From Sphingomonas soli NBRC 100801 (GTDB taxonomy: Bacteria > Pseudomonadota > Alphaproteobacteria > Sphingomonadales > Sphingomonadaceae): a stretch of DNA of 64,000 bases. Location of the stretch: contig NZ_BCTZ01000001.1 in the NCBI RefSeq assembly GCF_001591025.1, positions 1 through 64,000 of the forward strand, read 5' to 3'. The position numbers and the translations under genes are program-made. Of this stretch, positions 9,104-17,994 are shown piece after piece (position 1 is the stretch's first letter; every line of letters begins with the position of its first letter). The notes beneath the pieces were generated by a model. That model saw only the letters and a list, made by a program, of their open reading frames with translations, did not search any database and was not told where the DNA came from.

Positions 9104-12100
9104 ATGAAACTCGTTCGCAATTCGCGCGCGGCACGCGTCGCGCTGTTGGCTTCGGCAGCCACCCTCAGCCTGGGCTTTGCCGCCTCGGCTTCGGCACAGA
9201 CCACCGGCAAGATCTCCGCTTCCGAAGCGGAGCGTGAGTCGCAGGGCAGCGGCGCGCGCATCGACGCCGGCCAGGTCGTGCTCGAATCGCAGGGCAGCAC
9301 GATCGACTATAGTCATGTCCTGATCGAGCCGCAGGCGCATATCGACATCAATGCCCAGCCCGATCCGGAAATCCTGATCGCCAATCCGGGTACCGCGACC
9401 ACGGCACGCGACCCGGTAAACGTCACCGGCATCGGCCAGGTGATTTCGGATGAGGGCGGCGGCTTTATCGGCTTGTGCACCGGCACGCTGATCAATCCGC
9501 GTACGGTCATCTTCGCGGCGCACTGCGTCAACGATACCGCAGCGACCGACTATGGCGTGGGCGGCAAGATGATCGGCATCGGGTTCGAGACCAACACCCG
9601 CGCCAACGCCGCAGGCCAGACCGACGAGCTGGTGCGCTGGCTGCTCGGCGGAACCGGTGGCGCCGGCAAGGGCCAGACCAACATCGCCCAGGCATTCTAC
9701 AACATCAACCAGATCAAATATAACCCGTACTCGCTCGAGCCGGCCGCCAATGGCTTCCTGTACGGCGACGTTGCGCTGGCGACGCTCGACACGCCGGCAG
9801 CGAATGTCCCGACCTGGGCGCTGCTGTTCTCGCCGCTGACCAACACCGGGACGATCGGCGCAGCCGGCACCGGCTTCAACGTCGGCATCGTCGGCTATGG
9901 CAATAACGGCACCGGCACCGGTGGCGCCTCGACATCGACCGATTTCCGCCGCCGCGCCGCCGAGAACGTCCTCGGCGCACTGACCGATCTGCAGACCTTC
10001 GAGGGCTTCCTGTTCGGCGGCGCGCCCAACGGGCTGACCCAGAACCTGTACTTCCTCGATTTCGACGATCCCCGCCGTGGCACTGCCCAGGCCAGCCCGT
10101 TCGACTTCAACGCCTTCCGTGACAATGCCCGGCCCGGCGCCAATGGCGGCGCTTCGCTCGAAGGCATTACCTCGCAGGGTGACTCGGGCGGCCCGCTGAT
10201 CCTGCAGAACTTCACCCAGCAGTTCGTGATCGGCGTGCTGTCGGGCGGCTATACCCGCTTCTTCAACGGCCAGCCCGCCAACGGCTATGGTACGGTCAGC
10301 TTCTACCAGCCGCTCTATCTCTACTGGGATTATATCGCGGCGAATAACCCCTATCACTATGTGTCGTCGGTGGCGGGCAACGCCAACTGGACCGATGCGA
10401 CGCACTGGATCACGACGCTGGATCCCGCCTATTATGTGATGGGCGTGAACGCCACGCCGGTGAACGGCATCCCGACCAATCCGGGCGAGCAGAAGAACGG
10501 CACGTCGGGCGATTTCGGCCAGATCTGCTTCCAGTCGGGCGGCACCAGCGACTGCCTCGACACCCGTACTGGCAACGAAGTGGTTGAAGCCCGGCCGATC
10601 GGCACTGCCGAAAGCCAGCCGGCCAGCGGCGATATCGCCTCGGCCGCCAGCCAGCCGGCGCTTGCGCGGGTCGATGGCAGCGAAGCGGTCCTCGAATCGC
10701 AGGCCGGTGGCATCACCACCCAGGCGCTGCCGCCTGCAACGCTTGCCAATGGCCTGCCCGGCGCGACCAACTTCGTGCCGATCAACGTCGATCCGGTCCG
10801 CACCACCGGTGCCGCGGGCCGTTACTTCGACGTGTCGCTGATCGCCAACGGCACGACGACGCTCAACACCGCCACCACCATTGATCGCCTGACCTTTGGC
10901 GGCAATGGCGCGACGCTGGCCGTCACCAGCGCCGGCACGCTTAACTCGCTGATCAACATCAATCACTTCGCCGGCACGCTCGACGTGAACGGCACGGTCA
11001 ATTCGGTCGGCGACTATTCGTTCTTCGGCGGTCTGATCAGCGGCTCGGGCCGCATCAACGCACCGTTCGTGACCAGTGTCCTCGGCCAGTTCGCGCCGGG
11101 CACGATGGGCACGACCGGCACGCTGACCATCGGCGGCAACCTGATCCTGTCCTCGGGCTCGACCTACTTCGTCGATCTGTCGAGCACGGCATCGGACGTG
11201 ATCGCCGTGCGGGCGACGACCTTCAACGGCACCACGCCGACGAACGGCCAGGCCAGCCTGGGCGGTAACCTGGCGATCACCTACACCAACGCGCTGCGCG
11301 CCGGGCAGAGCTACACGATCCTGACGGCGGAAGGCGGCATCACCGGCACCTTCGTCACGCCGACCGCTGTCAGCGGCATCCTGCGTCCGACGGTGACCTA
11401 CACCGCCAACGCCGTTCGCCTCGCCATCACCGCCGGCACCTATGCCTCGGTGATCGACACGACGTCGCCGACCCAGGTCGCGTTCGGCAAGCTGCTCGAC
11501 CTCAACCGTCCGAACGCAGCGACGCTCGACGGCATCTACGGCCCGCTCGATCTCGCCAGCGCGGCTGCGATCCGCACTACGCTGGAAGGTCTGGCGCCGA
11601 CCACCGAGACCACCGTTCGCGGCCTCGGCACGGCGATGGTCGACTCGTCGGCATCGCTGATCCGCGATCGCGTCGAGACGCTCGACCTGTCGAGCGCCGG
11701 CGGCACGGTGGCCCATATCGGCCAGCCGCTCCGCGTTGCTTCGACCAGCATCAACAGCATGTCGAACCTCGCAGCCCCGGTCCTGATCGGTGGCGGCGAC
11801 GAGCAGACCACGGTGCAGGAAGGCGCGCTGCCGGAGAATATGAGCGCGTTCATCGCCGGCGGTTACGTCGAGGGCAACAGCCGGGCGATGCCCGCGCTGA
11901 TCGCCACCGCGCGTGACAAGTTCGATGGCTGGTATGTCGCCGGCGGTCTCGAGACGCTGATCGGCGACAATGGCGCCATCGGCTTCGCCCTGTCGTACAG
12001 CGACATGGACAGCGCCGGCGCGGTTGCCGGGCACTCGGCCAAGGCGACGTTGATCCAGGGCTCGCTCTACAGCAAGTATGAGTCGTCGAAGGGCCTGGTC

Positions 12101-12664
12101 CTCGATGCCCAGATCAGCGCCGGTGCACTCGACACGGATACTCGCCGTGTCGTGAACTTCGTCGGCACCAACTACACGCTCAGCGCCAAGGATACGGCGC
12201 TGGCCTTCTCGAGCGAAGCCGGCATCGGCTACAAGCTTGGGACGGGCGGGATTGCGATTACGCCGCGCGCCGCAGTGCGCTCGACCTATATCGACTTCTC
12301 GCGCACGATCGAAACCGGTGGTCCGGTGGCCATGCGCTACAACCGCCAGCCGGTGAGCAGCTCGCAGCTGCGCGGCGGCGTGACCCTGGCCGGCAACGGC
12401 AGCAAGGTGAAGCCGTTCGTCACCGGCACCTATGTCTATGACTTCGGCAAGACCCCGACGGCCTTCTCGGCGAACTTCGTTGGCGTCAACGGCACCGGCA
12501 CGCTGTTCAACCTTGCCAAGCCGGACACCGACTGGGGCGAAATCTCGGGCGGCCTGACGATCAACACCGGCTCGGTGAATGTCTCGATCGCCGGTGAGAC
12601 CACGGTGGGCCGCGACGATGTCGAGGTCCGCAGCATCCGCGGTTCGATCGGCTTCCGCTTCTAA
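9104..12664 (+). CDS. S1-family serine protease autotransporter
   Basis: The 1186-residue protein has a signal peptide ending ASASAQ, a trypsin-like passenger and a C-terminal outer-membrane barrel ending in Phe (GSIGFRF). The catalytic residues are His140 in TVIFAAHCVND, Asp about 222 in GDVALATLD and Ser361 in SQGDSGGPLI. Between protease and barrel lie autotransporter-type repeats (GTLNSLININHFAGTLDVNG, GSGRINAPFV, LTIGGNLILSSGSTYFVDL), the usual beta-helix region preceding the barrel. A VVLESQ-type motif occurs near residue 58 and again near 526, on either side of the protease. It is monocistronic, with a 278-base upstream region and a strong terminator downstream. It probably cuts extracellular proteins or itself. 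Confidence 0.92.
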   Translation: MKLVRNSRAARVALLASAATLSLGFAASASAQTTGKISASEAERESQGSGARIDAGQVVLESQGSTIDYSHVLIEPQAHIDINAQPDPEILIANPGTATTARDPVNVTGIGQVISDEGGGFIGLCTGTLINPRTVIFAAHCVNDTAATDYGVGGKMIGIGFETNTRANAAGQTDELVRWLLGGTGGAGKGQTNIAQAFYNINQIKYNPYSLEPAANGFLYGDVALATLDTPAANVPTWALLFSPLTNTGTIGAAGTGFNVGIVGYGNNGTGTGGASTSTDFRRRAAENVLGALTDLQTFEGFLFGGAPNGLTQNLYFLDFDDPRRGTAQASPFDFNAFRDNARPGANGGASLEGITSQGDSGGPLILQNFTQQFVIGVLSGGYTRFFNGQPANGYGTVSFYQPLYLYWDYIAANNPYHYVSSVAGNANWTDATHWITTLDPAYYVMGVNATPVNGIPTNPGEQKNGTSGDFGQICFQSGGTSDCLDTRTGNEVVEARPIGTAESQPASGDIASAASQPALARVDGSEAVLESQAGGITTQALPPATLANGLPGATNFVPINVDPVRTTGAAGRYFDVSLIANGTTTLNTATTIDRLTFGGNGATLAVTSAGTLNSLININHFAGTLDVNGTVNSVGDYSFFGGLISGSGRINAPFVTSVLGQFAPGTMGTTGTLTIGGNLILSSGSTYFVDLSSTASDVIAVRATTFNGTTPTNGQASLGGNLAITYTNALRAGQSYTILTAEGGITGTFVTPTAVSGILRPTVTYTANAVRLAITAGTYASVIDTTSPTQVAFGKLLDLNRPNAATLDGIYGPLDLASAAAIRTTLEGLAPTTETTVRGLGTAMVDSSASLIRDRVETLDLSSAGGTVAHIGQPLRVASTSINSMSNLAAPVLIGGGDEQTTVQEGALPENMSAFIAGGYVEGNSRAMPALIATARDKFDGWYVAGGLETLIGDNGAIGFALSYSDMDSAGAVAGHSAKATLIQGSLYSKYESSKGLVLDAQISAGALDTDTRRVVNFVGTNYTLSAKDTALAFSSEAGIGYKLGTGGIAITPRAAVRSTYIDFSRTIETGGPVAMRYNRQPVSSSQLRGGVTLAGNGSKVKPFVTGTYVYDFGKTPTAFSANFVGVNGTGTLFNLAKPDTDWGEISGGLTINTGSVNVSIAGETTVGRDDVEVRSIRGSIGFRF

Positions 12665-12682
12665 ACCGGAAGTCACGAAATC

Positions 12683-12732
12683 GGGCCGGGGCGGCCGCTC
12701 TCGCAAGGAGCGGTTCGCCCCGGCCCTTTTTC
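12683..12732 (+). terminator. Rho-independent terminator of the S1 autotransporter gene
   Basis: Long GC-rich arms (GGGCCGGGGCGGCCGCTC against GAGCGGTTCGCCCCGGCCC) with a 7-base loop are followed by TTTTT. It starts 18 bases after the stop codon. Confidence 0.92.
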
Positions 12733-12805
12733 GTCATGGCGCGCGGCGGTTCATTCCGCCGCCGCTTTGTGTTAAGTGACTGAAGACTCGAAGGGGGATC
12801 GACGA

Positions 12806-12940
12806 GTGGACGAGACGTTGGAAAGGGATGCGGCCGATGAGACGGCCGCCATGGAGCACGATAACGGCGTCGTGCTCGAAGTCACTGAGCCAAAGGCCTA
12901 TGTCTTTGACGGCTGGGGAATGACCCCGCTCGAACTCTAG
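12806..12940 (+). CDS. Candidate 44-residue peptide with GTG start
   Basis: An AAGGGGG ribosome-binding site 8 bases before a GTG opens a 44-codon frame ending in TAG. The peptide is acidic in its first half (MDETLERDAADETAAMEHDN). It has a distinctive hydrophobic/aromatic end (VLEVTEPKAYVFDGWGMTPL followed by EL). It lies after the autotransporter terminator, so it needs its own promoter, and its stop overlaps the stop of the convergent epimerase gene. The leader-plus-core layout is reminiscent of ribosomally made peptide precursors, but no modifying enzyme is adjacent. I do not recognise a family, and the gene is supported mainly by the ribosome-binding site and the peptide composition. Confidence 0.5.
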   Translation: MDETLERDAADETAAMEHDNGVVLEVTEPKAYVFDGWGMTPLEL

Positions 12941-13941
12941 CTGGAATAATGCGCCCGGTACCAGTCGACGAACCGCGCCACGCCTTCATCAGGCGTAGTT
13001 GAGGGCACATAGCCGGTCAGCTGCTTCAGCAACGCCGGCGACGCCTCGGTCGCATGGACGTCGCCCTGCTGCATCGGCATGAAATTCTTGATCGCGGTCT
13101 TGCCCAGCGCGCGCTCGGCGGCGCCGATATAGTCCATCAGCGGCGTGAGGTTGCCGCCGCCGATATTGACGATCCGGAACGGGGCCACCGGTGACAGGCT
13201 GTCATTCTCGACCGGCGTAGCGCCGGGTACCGCCGCGGTAAGCCGCGCGATCGCCTCGACCAGATCCTCGACATAGGTGAAGTCGCGGGCCATCTCGCCA
13301 TTGTTGTAAACGTCGATGGGTTCGCCGGCGAGGATCGCCTTGGTGAACTTGAACAGCGCCATGTCCGGCCGGCCCCACGGGCCATAGACCGTGAAGAAGC
13401 GGAACATCGTGATCGGCGTCTTGAAGAGATGGGCGTAGCTGTGCGCCATCAGCTCGGTAGCGCCCTTGGTCGCCGCATACAGGCTCATGGGCGATGCGGT
13501 GCGCTGCAGCTCGTCGAACGGCATCTCCGTGTTGGCGCCATAGACCGAACTGGTCGAAGCCATCAGCAGATGCTCGGGTGGCGTGTGCCGGGCGAGTTCG
13601 AGAACGTTAAACGTGCCGACCAGGTTGGCCGCGATATAGCTGGCCGGGGCGTCGATCGAATAGCGCACGCCCGCCTGTGCGGCGAGATGGATGACGATGT
13701 CCGGCTTGAACGCCCGCCAGGCCGCGCCGAACGCTTGCGGATCCTCGATCGAGACCCGGGCGACCGAGAAATTGGCATGGTTTGAGAGCATGTCGTTACG
13801 CGCTTCCTTGAGCGCCACGTCATAATAGTCGGAGAAATTATCGACCCCGAGCACGGTTGCGCCCTGCTGGAGGAGCAGGCTGCTGATGTGGAAACCGATG
13901 AACCCCGCCGAACCGGTCACCAGAACGCGCTTGCCCGTCAT
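12937..13941 (-). CDS. UDP-glucuronate 4-epimerase-like NAD-dependent epimerase
   Basis: The 334-residue protein is an extended short-chain dehydrogenase that would interconvert UDP-glucuronate and UDP-galacturonate. It shows the NAD-binding motif VTGSAGFIGFHISSLLL, the DNFSDYYD segment and VIHLAAQAGVRYSIDAP, both hallmarks of UDP-glucuronate epimerases. It also has the catalytic ASTSSVYG...SLYAATK Ser/Tyr/Lys set and RFFTVYGPWGRPDMA. It is the last gene of the long leftward operon, overlapping the MoeB-like gene by four bases (ATGA). It probably supplies UDP-galacturonate for surface glycan synthesis. Confidence 0.9.
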   Translation of the reverse strand: MTGKRVLVTGSAGFIGFHISSLLLQQGATVLGVDNFSDYYDVALKEARNDMLSNHANFSVARVSIEDPQAFGAAWRAFKPDIVIHLAAQAGVRYSIDAPASYIAANLVGTFNVLELARHTPPEHLLMASTSSVYGANTEMPFDELQRTASPMSLYAATKGATELMAHSYAHLFKTPITMFRFFTVYGPWGRPDMALFKFTKAILAGEPIDVYNNGEMARDFTYVEDLVEAIARLTAAVPGATPVENDSLSPVAPFRIVNIGGGNLTPLMDYIGAAERALGKTAIKNFMPMQQGDVHATEASPALLKQLTGYVPSTTPDEGVARFVDWYRAHYSS

Positions 13942-14714
13942 CTACCCGCCTTCTTCGTTGATTCGCCGCACGCCATACACGCCCCGGCATCTTTCGGAAG
14001 CGCGATCGTGCGGAAGCGCAGGGTCAGGGCATCGACCAGCAGCAATTTGCCTGCGGTATCCTCGCCAAATGGCGCCACCGCGCGGATCGCCTCAAGTGCG
14101 GCGAGGCTGCCCATCATACCGGTCAAGGCCCCGAGTACGCCCTGTTCGGCGCAGCTGATGCCTTCGCGCTCGGGATCGTTGCCGACAAAGCAGCGATAGC
14201 AGGGCTTGTCCGCCTCCCAGCCGCGATACACCGCGAGCTGGCCTTCGAACTGGGCGACCGCGGCGCTGACCAGCGGGATACGGAGATCGAGCGCGGCGTC
14301 GGCCACCGCCAGCCGGGTGGCGAAATTGTCGCAGCCGTCGAGGACGACGTCATGCGCTTCGAGCAGGTTGTGGATGTTATTACGGTCGATCCGCTGTTCG
14401 ATGCCGACGACATGGACGTGCGGATTGAGGGCTTCGACGCGCTCGACGGCGATTGCAGCCTTGGCACGGCCAATATCGGCGGTGGCGAACAGGGTCTGGC
14501 GCTGGAGGTTGGAGAGATCGACGCGATCGTCGTCGACGATCGTCAGGCGCCCGACGCCCGCGGCAGCCAGATATTGGATCGCCGGCGAGCCGATCCCGCC
14601 AGCGCCGACCACCAGCACGCTCGCCGCCTTCAATCGCGCCTGGCCGCCCCCGCCGATCTCGCGCAGCACGATATGGCGGGCATAGCGCTCAAGCTCCGCG
14701 TCGCTGAGGCTCAT
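13938..14714 (-). CDS. moeB: MoeB/ThiF-family sulfur-carrier adenylyltransferase
   Basis: The start at 14714 (MSLSDAELERYARHIVLREI) is the classical MoeB/ThiF opening. The frame is open further upstream but that part reads as noise. The 258-residue protein has the ATP-binding VLVVGAGGIGSPAIQYLAAAG motif, DDDRVDLSNLQRQTLF, the DGCDNFATRLAVADAA segment, the CAEQGVLG active-site cysteine region and two CxxC zinc pairs (CYRC, CMAC). It activates the C-terminus of a small sulfur carrier such as MoaD or ThiS. There is no rhodanese domain. It sits in the ubiE-to-epimerase operon, 10 bases after the preceding gene. Confidence 0.88.
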   Translation of the reverse strand: MSLSDAELERYARHIVLREIGGGGQARLKAASVLVVGAGGIGSPAIQYLAAAGVGRLTIVDDDRVDLSNLQRQTLFATADIGRAKAAIAVERVEALNPHVHVVGIEQRIDRNNIHNLLEAHDVVLDGCDNFATRLAVADAALDLRIPLVSAAVAQFEGQLAVYRGWEADKPCYRCFVGNDPEREGISCAEQGVLGALTGMMGSLAALEAIRAVAPFGEDTAGKLLLVDALTLRFRTIALPKDAGACMACGESTKKAGR

Positions 14715-14724
14715 GTCGCCGAAA

Positions 14725-15087
14725 TCATTTGGGAAGCGGGAAGGTGAGGCTGGTGCGATACCATTGTTCGCCCGCCGCCATCCGCGGCAGGAGATTGCCG
14801 CGCGCAAAGCCGGCGACCAGCGCCGCGGCATATTGCTCGACCGGCGCGCATTTGATCGCGCGGGGCACGGTGGTGCGGATGCCGCCTGCCTCATCGACCA
14901 GCACTGCGACATCGACGCGGATTTCGCCGCCGGCGCCCGGGCATTTATTGGCGCGCGCCTCACGGGCGACGAGCGCTTGCATCTCCGGTGTGACCAAGGG
15001 CGGCGCACGATATGGCAGCGGCGCCAGCGCGTCCCAGTTGATCGCGGTGGCCTGTAGCCCCGCGGCAAGTGCCAGTATCGCGATCAT
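14725..15087 (-). CDS. Small exported protein, TonB-C-like, unknown function
   Basis: The 120-residue protein begins [16 protein letters not shown], a short hydrophobic signal, then [15 protein letters not shown]. The remainder ([35 protein letters not shown]) looks like the small energy-transducer/TonB C-terminal fold often found in exported sphingomonad proteins. Two Cys (KCPG and KCAP) could form a disulfide in the periplasm. It overlaps dut by four bases (ATGA), so it is translationally coupled within the operon. Its function is unknown. Confidence 0.65.
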   Translation of the reverse strand: MIAILALAAGLQATAINWDALAPLPYRAPPLVTPEMQALVAREARANKCPGAGGEIRVDVAVLVDEAGGIRTTVPRAIKCAPVEQYAAALVAGFARGNLLPRMAAGEQWYRTSLTFPLPK

Positions 15088-15530
15088 ACTCCTGTGGAAC
15101 CGAAGCCCCCGCTACCCCGCGCTGTTTCGTCGAGCGACCCGACTTCCTCAAGCCCCGCACGCTGGACCGGCGCGGGCACGAGTTGCGCAATCCTGTCTCC
15201 GCGCGCAATCGTGAAGGGCGTGTCACCAAGATTGGCCAAGATCACTTTCACCTCGCCGCGATAATCGCTGTCGATGGTGCCGGGGGTGTTGAGACAGGTG
15301 ACGCCGTGCTTGAGGGCAAGGCCCGAGCGCGGCCGGACCTGGACCTCGAATCCCTCTGGAATCGCCATCGCGAAGCCGGTGGCGACGGCGTGGCGCTGGC
15401 CGGGCGCCAGCACCCAATCCTCGGCGGCGACCACGTCCATCCCGGCGGCGCCGTCGGTGGCATAAGCGGGCAAGGGCAGGTCTTCGCCGTGCGGCAAGCG
15501 CTGGAGGAGGATGCGGATCGGCGCGAGCAT
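15084..15530 (-). CDS. dut: dUTP diphosphatase
   Basis: The 148-residue enzyme hydrolyses dUTP to dUMP and pyrophosphate, keeping uracil out of DNA and feeding dTMP synthesis. All five trimeric dUTPase motifs are visible: [50 protein letters not shown] and [10 protein letters not shown]. The start [13 protein letters not shown] at 15530 is chosen because the sequence upstream lies inside the neighbouring hydrolase gene and reads as noise. It lies one base downstream of that gene's stop. The dut-coaBC-ubiB grouping is common in alphaproteobacteria. Confidence 0.96.
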   Translation of the reverse strand: MLAPIRILLQRLPHGEDLPLPAYATDGAAGMDVVAAEDWVLAPGQRHAVATGFAMAIPEGFEVQVRPRSGLALKHGVTCLNTPGTIDSDYRGEVKVILANLGDTPFTIARGDRIAQLVPAPVQRAGLEEVGSLDETARGSGGFGSTGV

Positions 15531-15531
15531 G

Positions 15532-16326
15532 TCAGTTCTTCCGAGGGAGCGATGCGGCAAGCCGTTGGGTGGCGGCGAGCAGCTCGGCGTTGTTGAGCAG
15601 GCCGTGCCCGGTGGCGGGCACGATCCGGTAATCGGTGGCGACGCCGCGCAGCGCCAGCGCCTCGACATAGGAACGCGACAGGGCAACCGGGGTATAGCCG
15701 TCATCGGCGCCGACCAGCACCGCCGCGCGTAGCGATGGATCTATGCCGCCGGCAGTCTGCAGCGGATCGAAGCTCGTCACCGGCTTGCTCCAGCCGAGAT
15801 CGCCATATGTCTTGACCATGTGCTTGCGCCAATCGGCGAGCGCGCAGGGGCAGCCGGCCAGCACCAGTCCATCGACCAGGCCCGGCTTGGTTGCGGCGAT
15901 ATTGGCGGCGAGCGCGGCGCCGCCGCCATCGCCGACCAGGATCAGGCGGGCATTGCGATAGCGGCTGCGCGCGACGGCAATGGCGGCGGCGACCTTGTCG
16001 ATCTGGACCTGGCCGTAATCGCCACCAAAGCCGGCCCCGCGATCGCCGGGCGAACGGTTGCCGCGGGCATCGTCATAGCCGGGGCGGAGGACCGTGGCGG
16101 CGGCGCTGTTGGGGATCGCCGCGGTGACGGATTGGGCGAACATGCGTTCGTCGTCGCGGATGCGGGGACCGTCATCGCCGTGGAGGACGATCACCAGCGT
16201 GCGGGCGTTGCGTGCGCCGAAATAATCGGTGTGGAGGTCGCTTGCTGGCGCGACCGGTGCGGGGCTGACGGCGGTTTGCGCGCAGCCGGCCAGCAGCAGC
16301 GCCGCAAGCGCGAAGCTAAAGCGCAT
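15532..16326 (-). CDS. Lipoprotein alpha/beta-hydrolase-like protein
   Basis: The start at 16326 gives [17 protein letters not shown], a clean lipobox (LAGC), so the mature 250-residue protein is lipid-anchored. It has alpha/beta-hydrolase features: [11 protein letters not shown] for the oxyanion loop, [18 protein letters not shown] where the nucleophile elbow G-x-S-x-G is replaced by G-D-G-G-G, and a late PATGHGLLN histidine. The usual Ser nucleophile therefore appears to be missing or replaced by Asp. The 5' end overlaps coaBC by 11 bases. Activity and substrate cannot be assigned. It may be a non-catalytic member of the family. Confidence 0.75.
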   Translation of the reverse strand: MRFSFALAALLLAGCAQTAVSPAPVAPASDLHTDYFGARNARTLVIVLHGDDGPRIRDDERMFAQSVTAAIPNSAAATVLRPGYDDARGNRSPGDRGAGFGGDYGQVQIDKVAAAIAVARSRYRNARLILVGDGGGAALAANIAATKPGLVDGLVLAGCPCALADWRKHMVKTYGDLGWSKPVTSFDPLQTAGGIDPSLRAAVLVGADDGYTPVALSRSYVEALALRGVATDYRIVPATGHGLLNNAELLAATQRLAASLPRKN

Positions 16327-17536
16327 CGGCGATCCGTTCCGCCAGCCGCCGCCCGACTTCGTCTTTGGGCAGCTTTTCCCAGCTTTCGACGCCGCCGGAT
16401 GTGACGAGATGGACGGTATTGGCCTCACCGCCCATCACATCCCCGGAAACATCGTTGGCGACAATCCAGTCCGCGCCCTTGCGTTCGCGTTTCGCGGTGG
16501 CGTGCTCGATGACGCGCTCGGTTTCCGCTGCAAAGCCGATGACGAGGCCGGGGCGATGCGGGCTTTTGGCGAGCATCGCGAGGATGTCGGGGTTTTCGGA
16601 GAGATCGAGGCGGGGCGGGGCGGCGCCTTCCTTTTTGATCTTCTGATCCGCCGCCTCGGCACGCCAGTCGCCGACCGCGGCAACCATCACCGCGGCATCG
16701 GCAGGCAGCGCCTGCGCGACGGCATTGGCCATTTCCTGCGCGGTCTCGATATCGACGCGGGCCACCCCGGGCGGGGTGGGAAGCGCCACCGGGCCACTGA
16801 CCAGCGTGACCTTGGCGCCGAGTGCGGCAAGGGCTCCGGCAATGGCATAACCCTGTCGGCCCGAGGAGCGGTTGGCGATGTAGCGGACCGGGTCGATCGG
16901 TTCGTGGGTCGGCCCGGCGGTGACAAGAATGTGCTTTCCGCGCAATCGCTCTCCCGCTTGCCCTGAGCCTGTCGAAGGGCTTTCGACAAGCTCAGGCTGA
17001 CCGGAGAATTGGGATTGGATCGCAGCCAGGATCGCTTCGGGCTCGGGCAGGCGGCCCGGGCCATACTCGCCGCAGGCCATAGGGCCTTCATCGGGCTCGA
17101 GCACCGTGACCCCGTCGCTGCGCAAGGTGGCGACGTTGCGGCGGGTGGCGGCGTGCTGCCACATGCGCACGTTCATCGCCGGGGCGGCGAGCACCGGCTT
17201 GTCGGTGGCAAGCAACAAGGTGGTGGCGAGATCGTCGGCAATGCCCGCCGCCATCTTGGCCATCAGATCGGCGGTGGCGGGGGCGACGACGACCAGATCG
17301 GCTTCGCGGCTGAGCTGGATATGCCCCATCTCGGCCTCGTCCTTGAGGTCCCACAGCGTCGTGTAGACCTGGTTTTCGGACAGCGCGGCCAGCGTCATCG
17401 GCGTCACGAAATGCTGGCCGCCGGCGGTCAGCACGCATTTCACCTCGATCCCGGCCTTGCGGCACAGACGGATCAACTCGCACGCCTTGTAGGCCGCGAT
17501 ACCACCGCCGACGATGAGGAGGACTCGCTTGGTCAT
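16316..17536 (-). CDS. coaBC: Bifunctional phosphopantothenoylcysteine decarboxylase / phosphopantothenate--cysteine ligase
   Basis: The 406-residue protein carries out two steps of coenzyme A synthesis. The start at 17536 (MTKRVLLIVGGGIAAYKACE) overlaps the upstream gene by ATGA. The N-terminal flavoprotein half has GGGIAAYKA, APAMNVRMW and GPMACGEYGPGR, the last containing the catalytic Cys. The C-terminal ligase half begins ILVTAGPTHEPIDPVRYIANRSSG. The inter-domain linker (about residues 180-192) is encoded by an imperfect palindrome of the CCTGAGC-x-TGTCGAA family and reads SPSTGSGQAG, an in-frame repeat insertion that evidently leaves the gene functional. Confidence 0.96.
   Translation of the reverse strand: MTKRVLLIVGGGIAAYKACELIRLCRKAGIEVKCVLTAGGQHFVTPMTLAALSENQVYTTLWDLKDEAEMGHIQLSREADLVVVAPATADLMAKMAAGIADDLATTLLLATDKPVLAAPAMNVRMWQHAATRRNVATLRSDGVTVLEPDEGPMACGEYGPGRLPEPEAILAAIQSQFSGQPELVESPSTGSGQAGERLRGKHILVTAGPTHEPIDPVRYIANRSSGRQGYAIAGALAALGAKVTLVSGPVALPTPPGVARVDIETAQEMANAVAQALPADAAVMVAAVGDWRAEAADQKIKKEGAAPPRLDLSENPDILAMLAKSPHRPGLVIGFAAETERVIEHATAKRERKGADWIVANDVSGDVMGGEANTVHLVTSGGVESWEKLPKDEVGRRLAERIADAL
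16962..16996. repeat. REP-like palindrome inside coaBC
   Basis: CCTGAGCCTGTCGAA and its imperfect reverse complement TTCGACAAGCTCAGG flank a 5-base loop. This palindrome type is common between genes in sphingomonads and other proteobacteria. Here it lies in frame inside the coaBC linker. Confidence 0.85.
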
Positions 17537-17994
17537 GCGCTCCAGGTTCCACGACGAACGCGCCATGCGGCGAGCGTGCCAATCGCGCTTGCGATGTAGA
17601 GATAGAGCGCCGGAACCACGTAGCTCCAGATCGTGAGCTCCTCGGGTTCAAACGGATTCACCGCCAGAAATAGCTCGAACAGCAGAAGCGTCGGGGTGGC
17701 TGCAATGAATCCCAGCAGCAGCCAGACGGGAAGGGGCCTTAGCCCTTTACGCTCGGCGAGACGGACAAGGAGGATGAAGAGCAGCGCGACAAAGGCCGCC
17801 ACGCTTGCGGTCATCATCACGAATGGCAGGATCCCCGGAGACCAGTCCGCAAAATCGAGGCCTTGCGGCGAGCGTAGTCCTCGCCACGCGTCGATCGCGA
17901 GGCAGAGCGTTGTCCCGATCGCAAAGGGCACGAACGCACCCACGATCCATGCTTCCGACCAACTGCCGTTGCGGGGTGAAGCTACGTCGCTCAT
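17533..17994 (-). CDS. Four-helix membrane protein of unknown function
   Basis: The 153-residue protein starts at 17994 (MSDVASPRNGSWSEAW) and has four hydrophobic segments (AFVPFAIGTTLCLAI, ILPFVMMTASVAAFVALLFI, LPVWLLLGFIAATPTLLLF and VVPALYLYIASAIGTLAAW) with short loops and a basic C-terminal tail. It sits in the operon between another membrane protein and coaBC and overlaps each by four bases. No family or catalytic motif is recognised. It is probably an inner-membrane protein. Confidence 0.7.
   Translation of the reverse strand: MSDVASPRNGSWSEAWIVGAFVPFAIGTTLCLAIDAWRGLRSPQGLDFADWSPGILPFVMMTASVAAFVALLFILLVRLAERKGLRPLPVWLLLGFIAATPTLLLFELFLAVNPFEPEELTIWSYVVPALYLYIASAIGTLAAWRVRRGTWSA

Noticed and set aside
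8810-12706. A 1298-codon open frame on the minus strand opposite the S1 autotransporter gene
   Set aside because: Its product is Arg/Ala/Asp-rich low-complexity text with no recognisable motif. The plus strand encodes a complete protease and barrel. Long antisense frames are common in GC-rich DNA.
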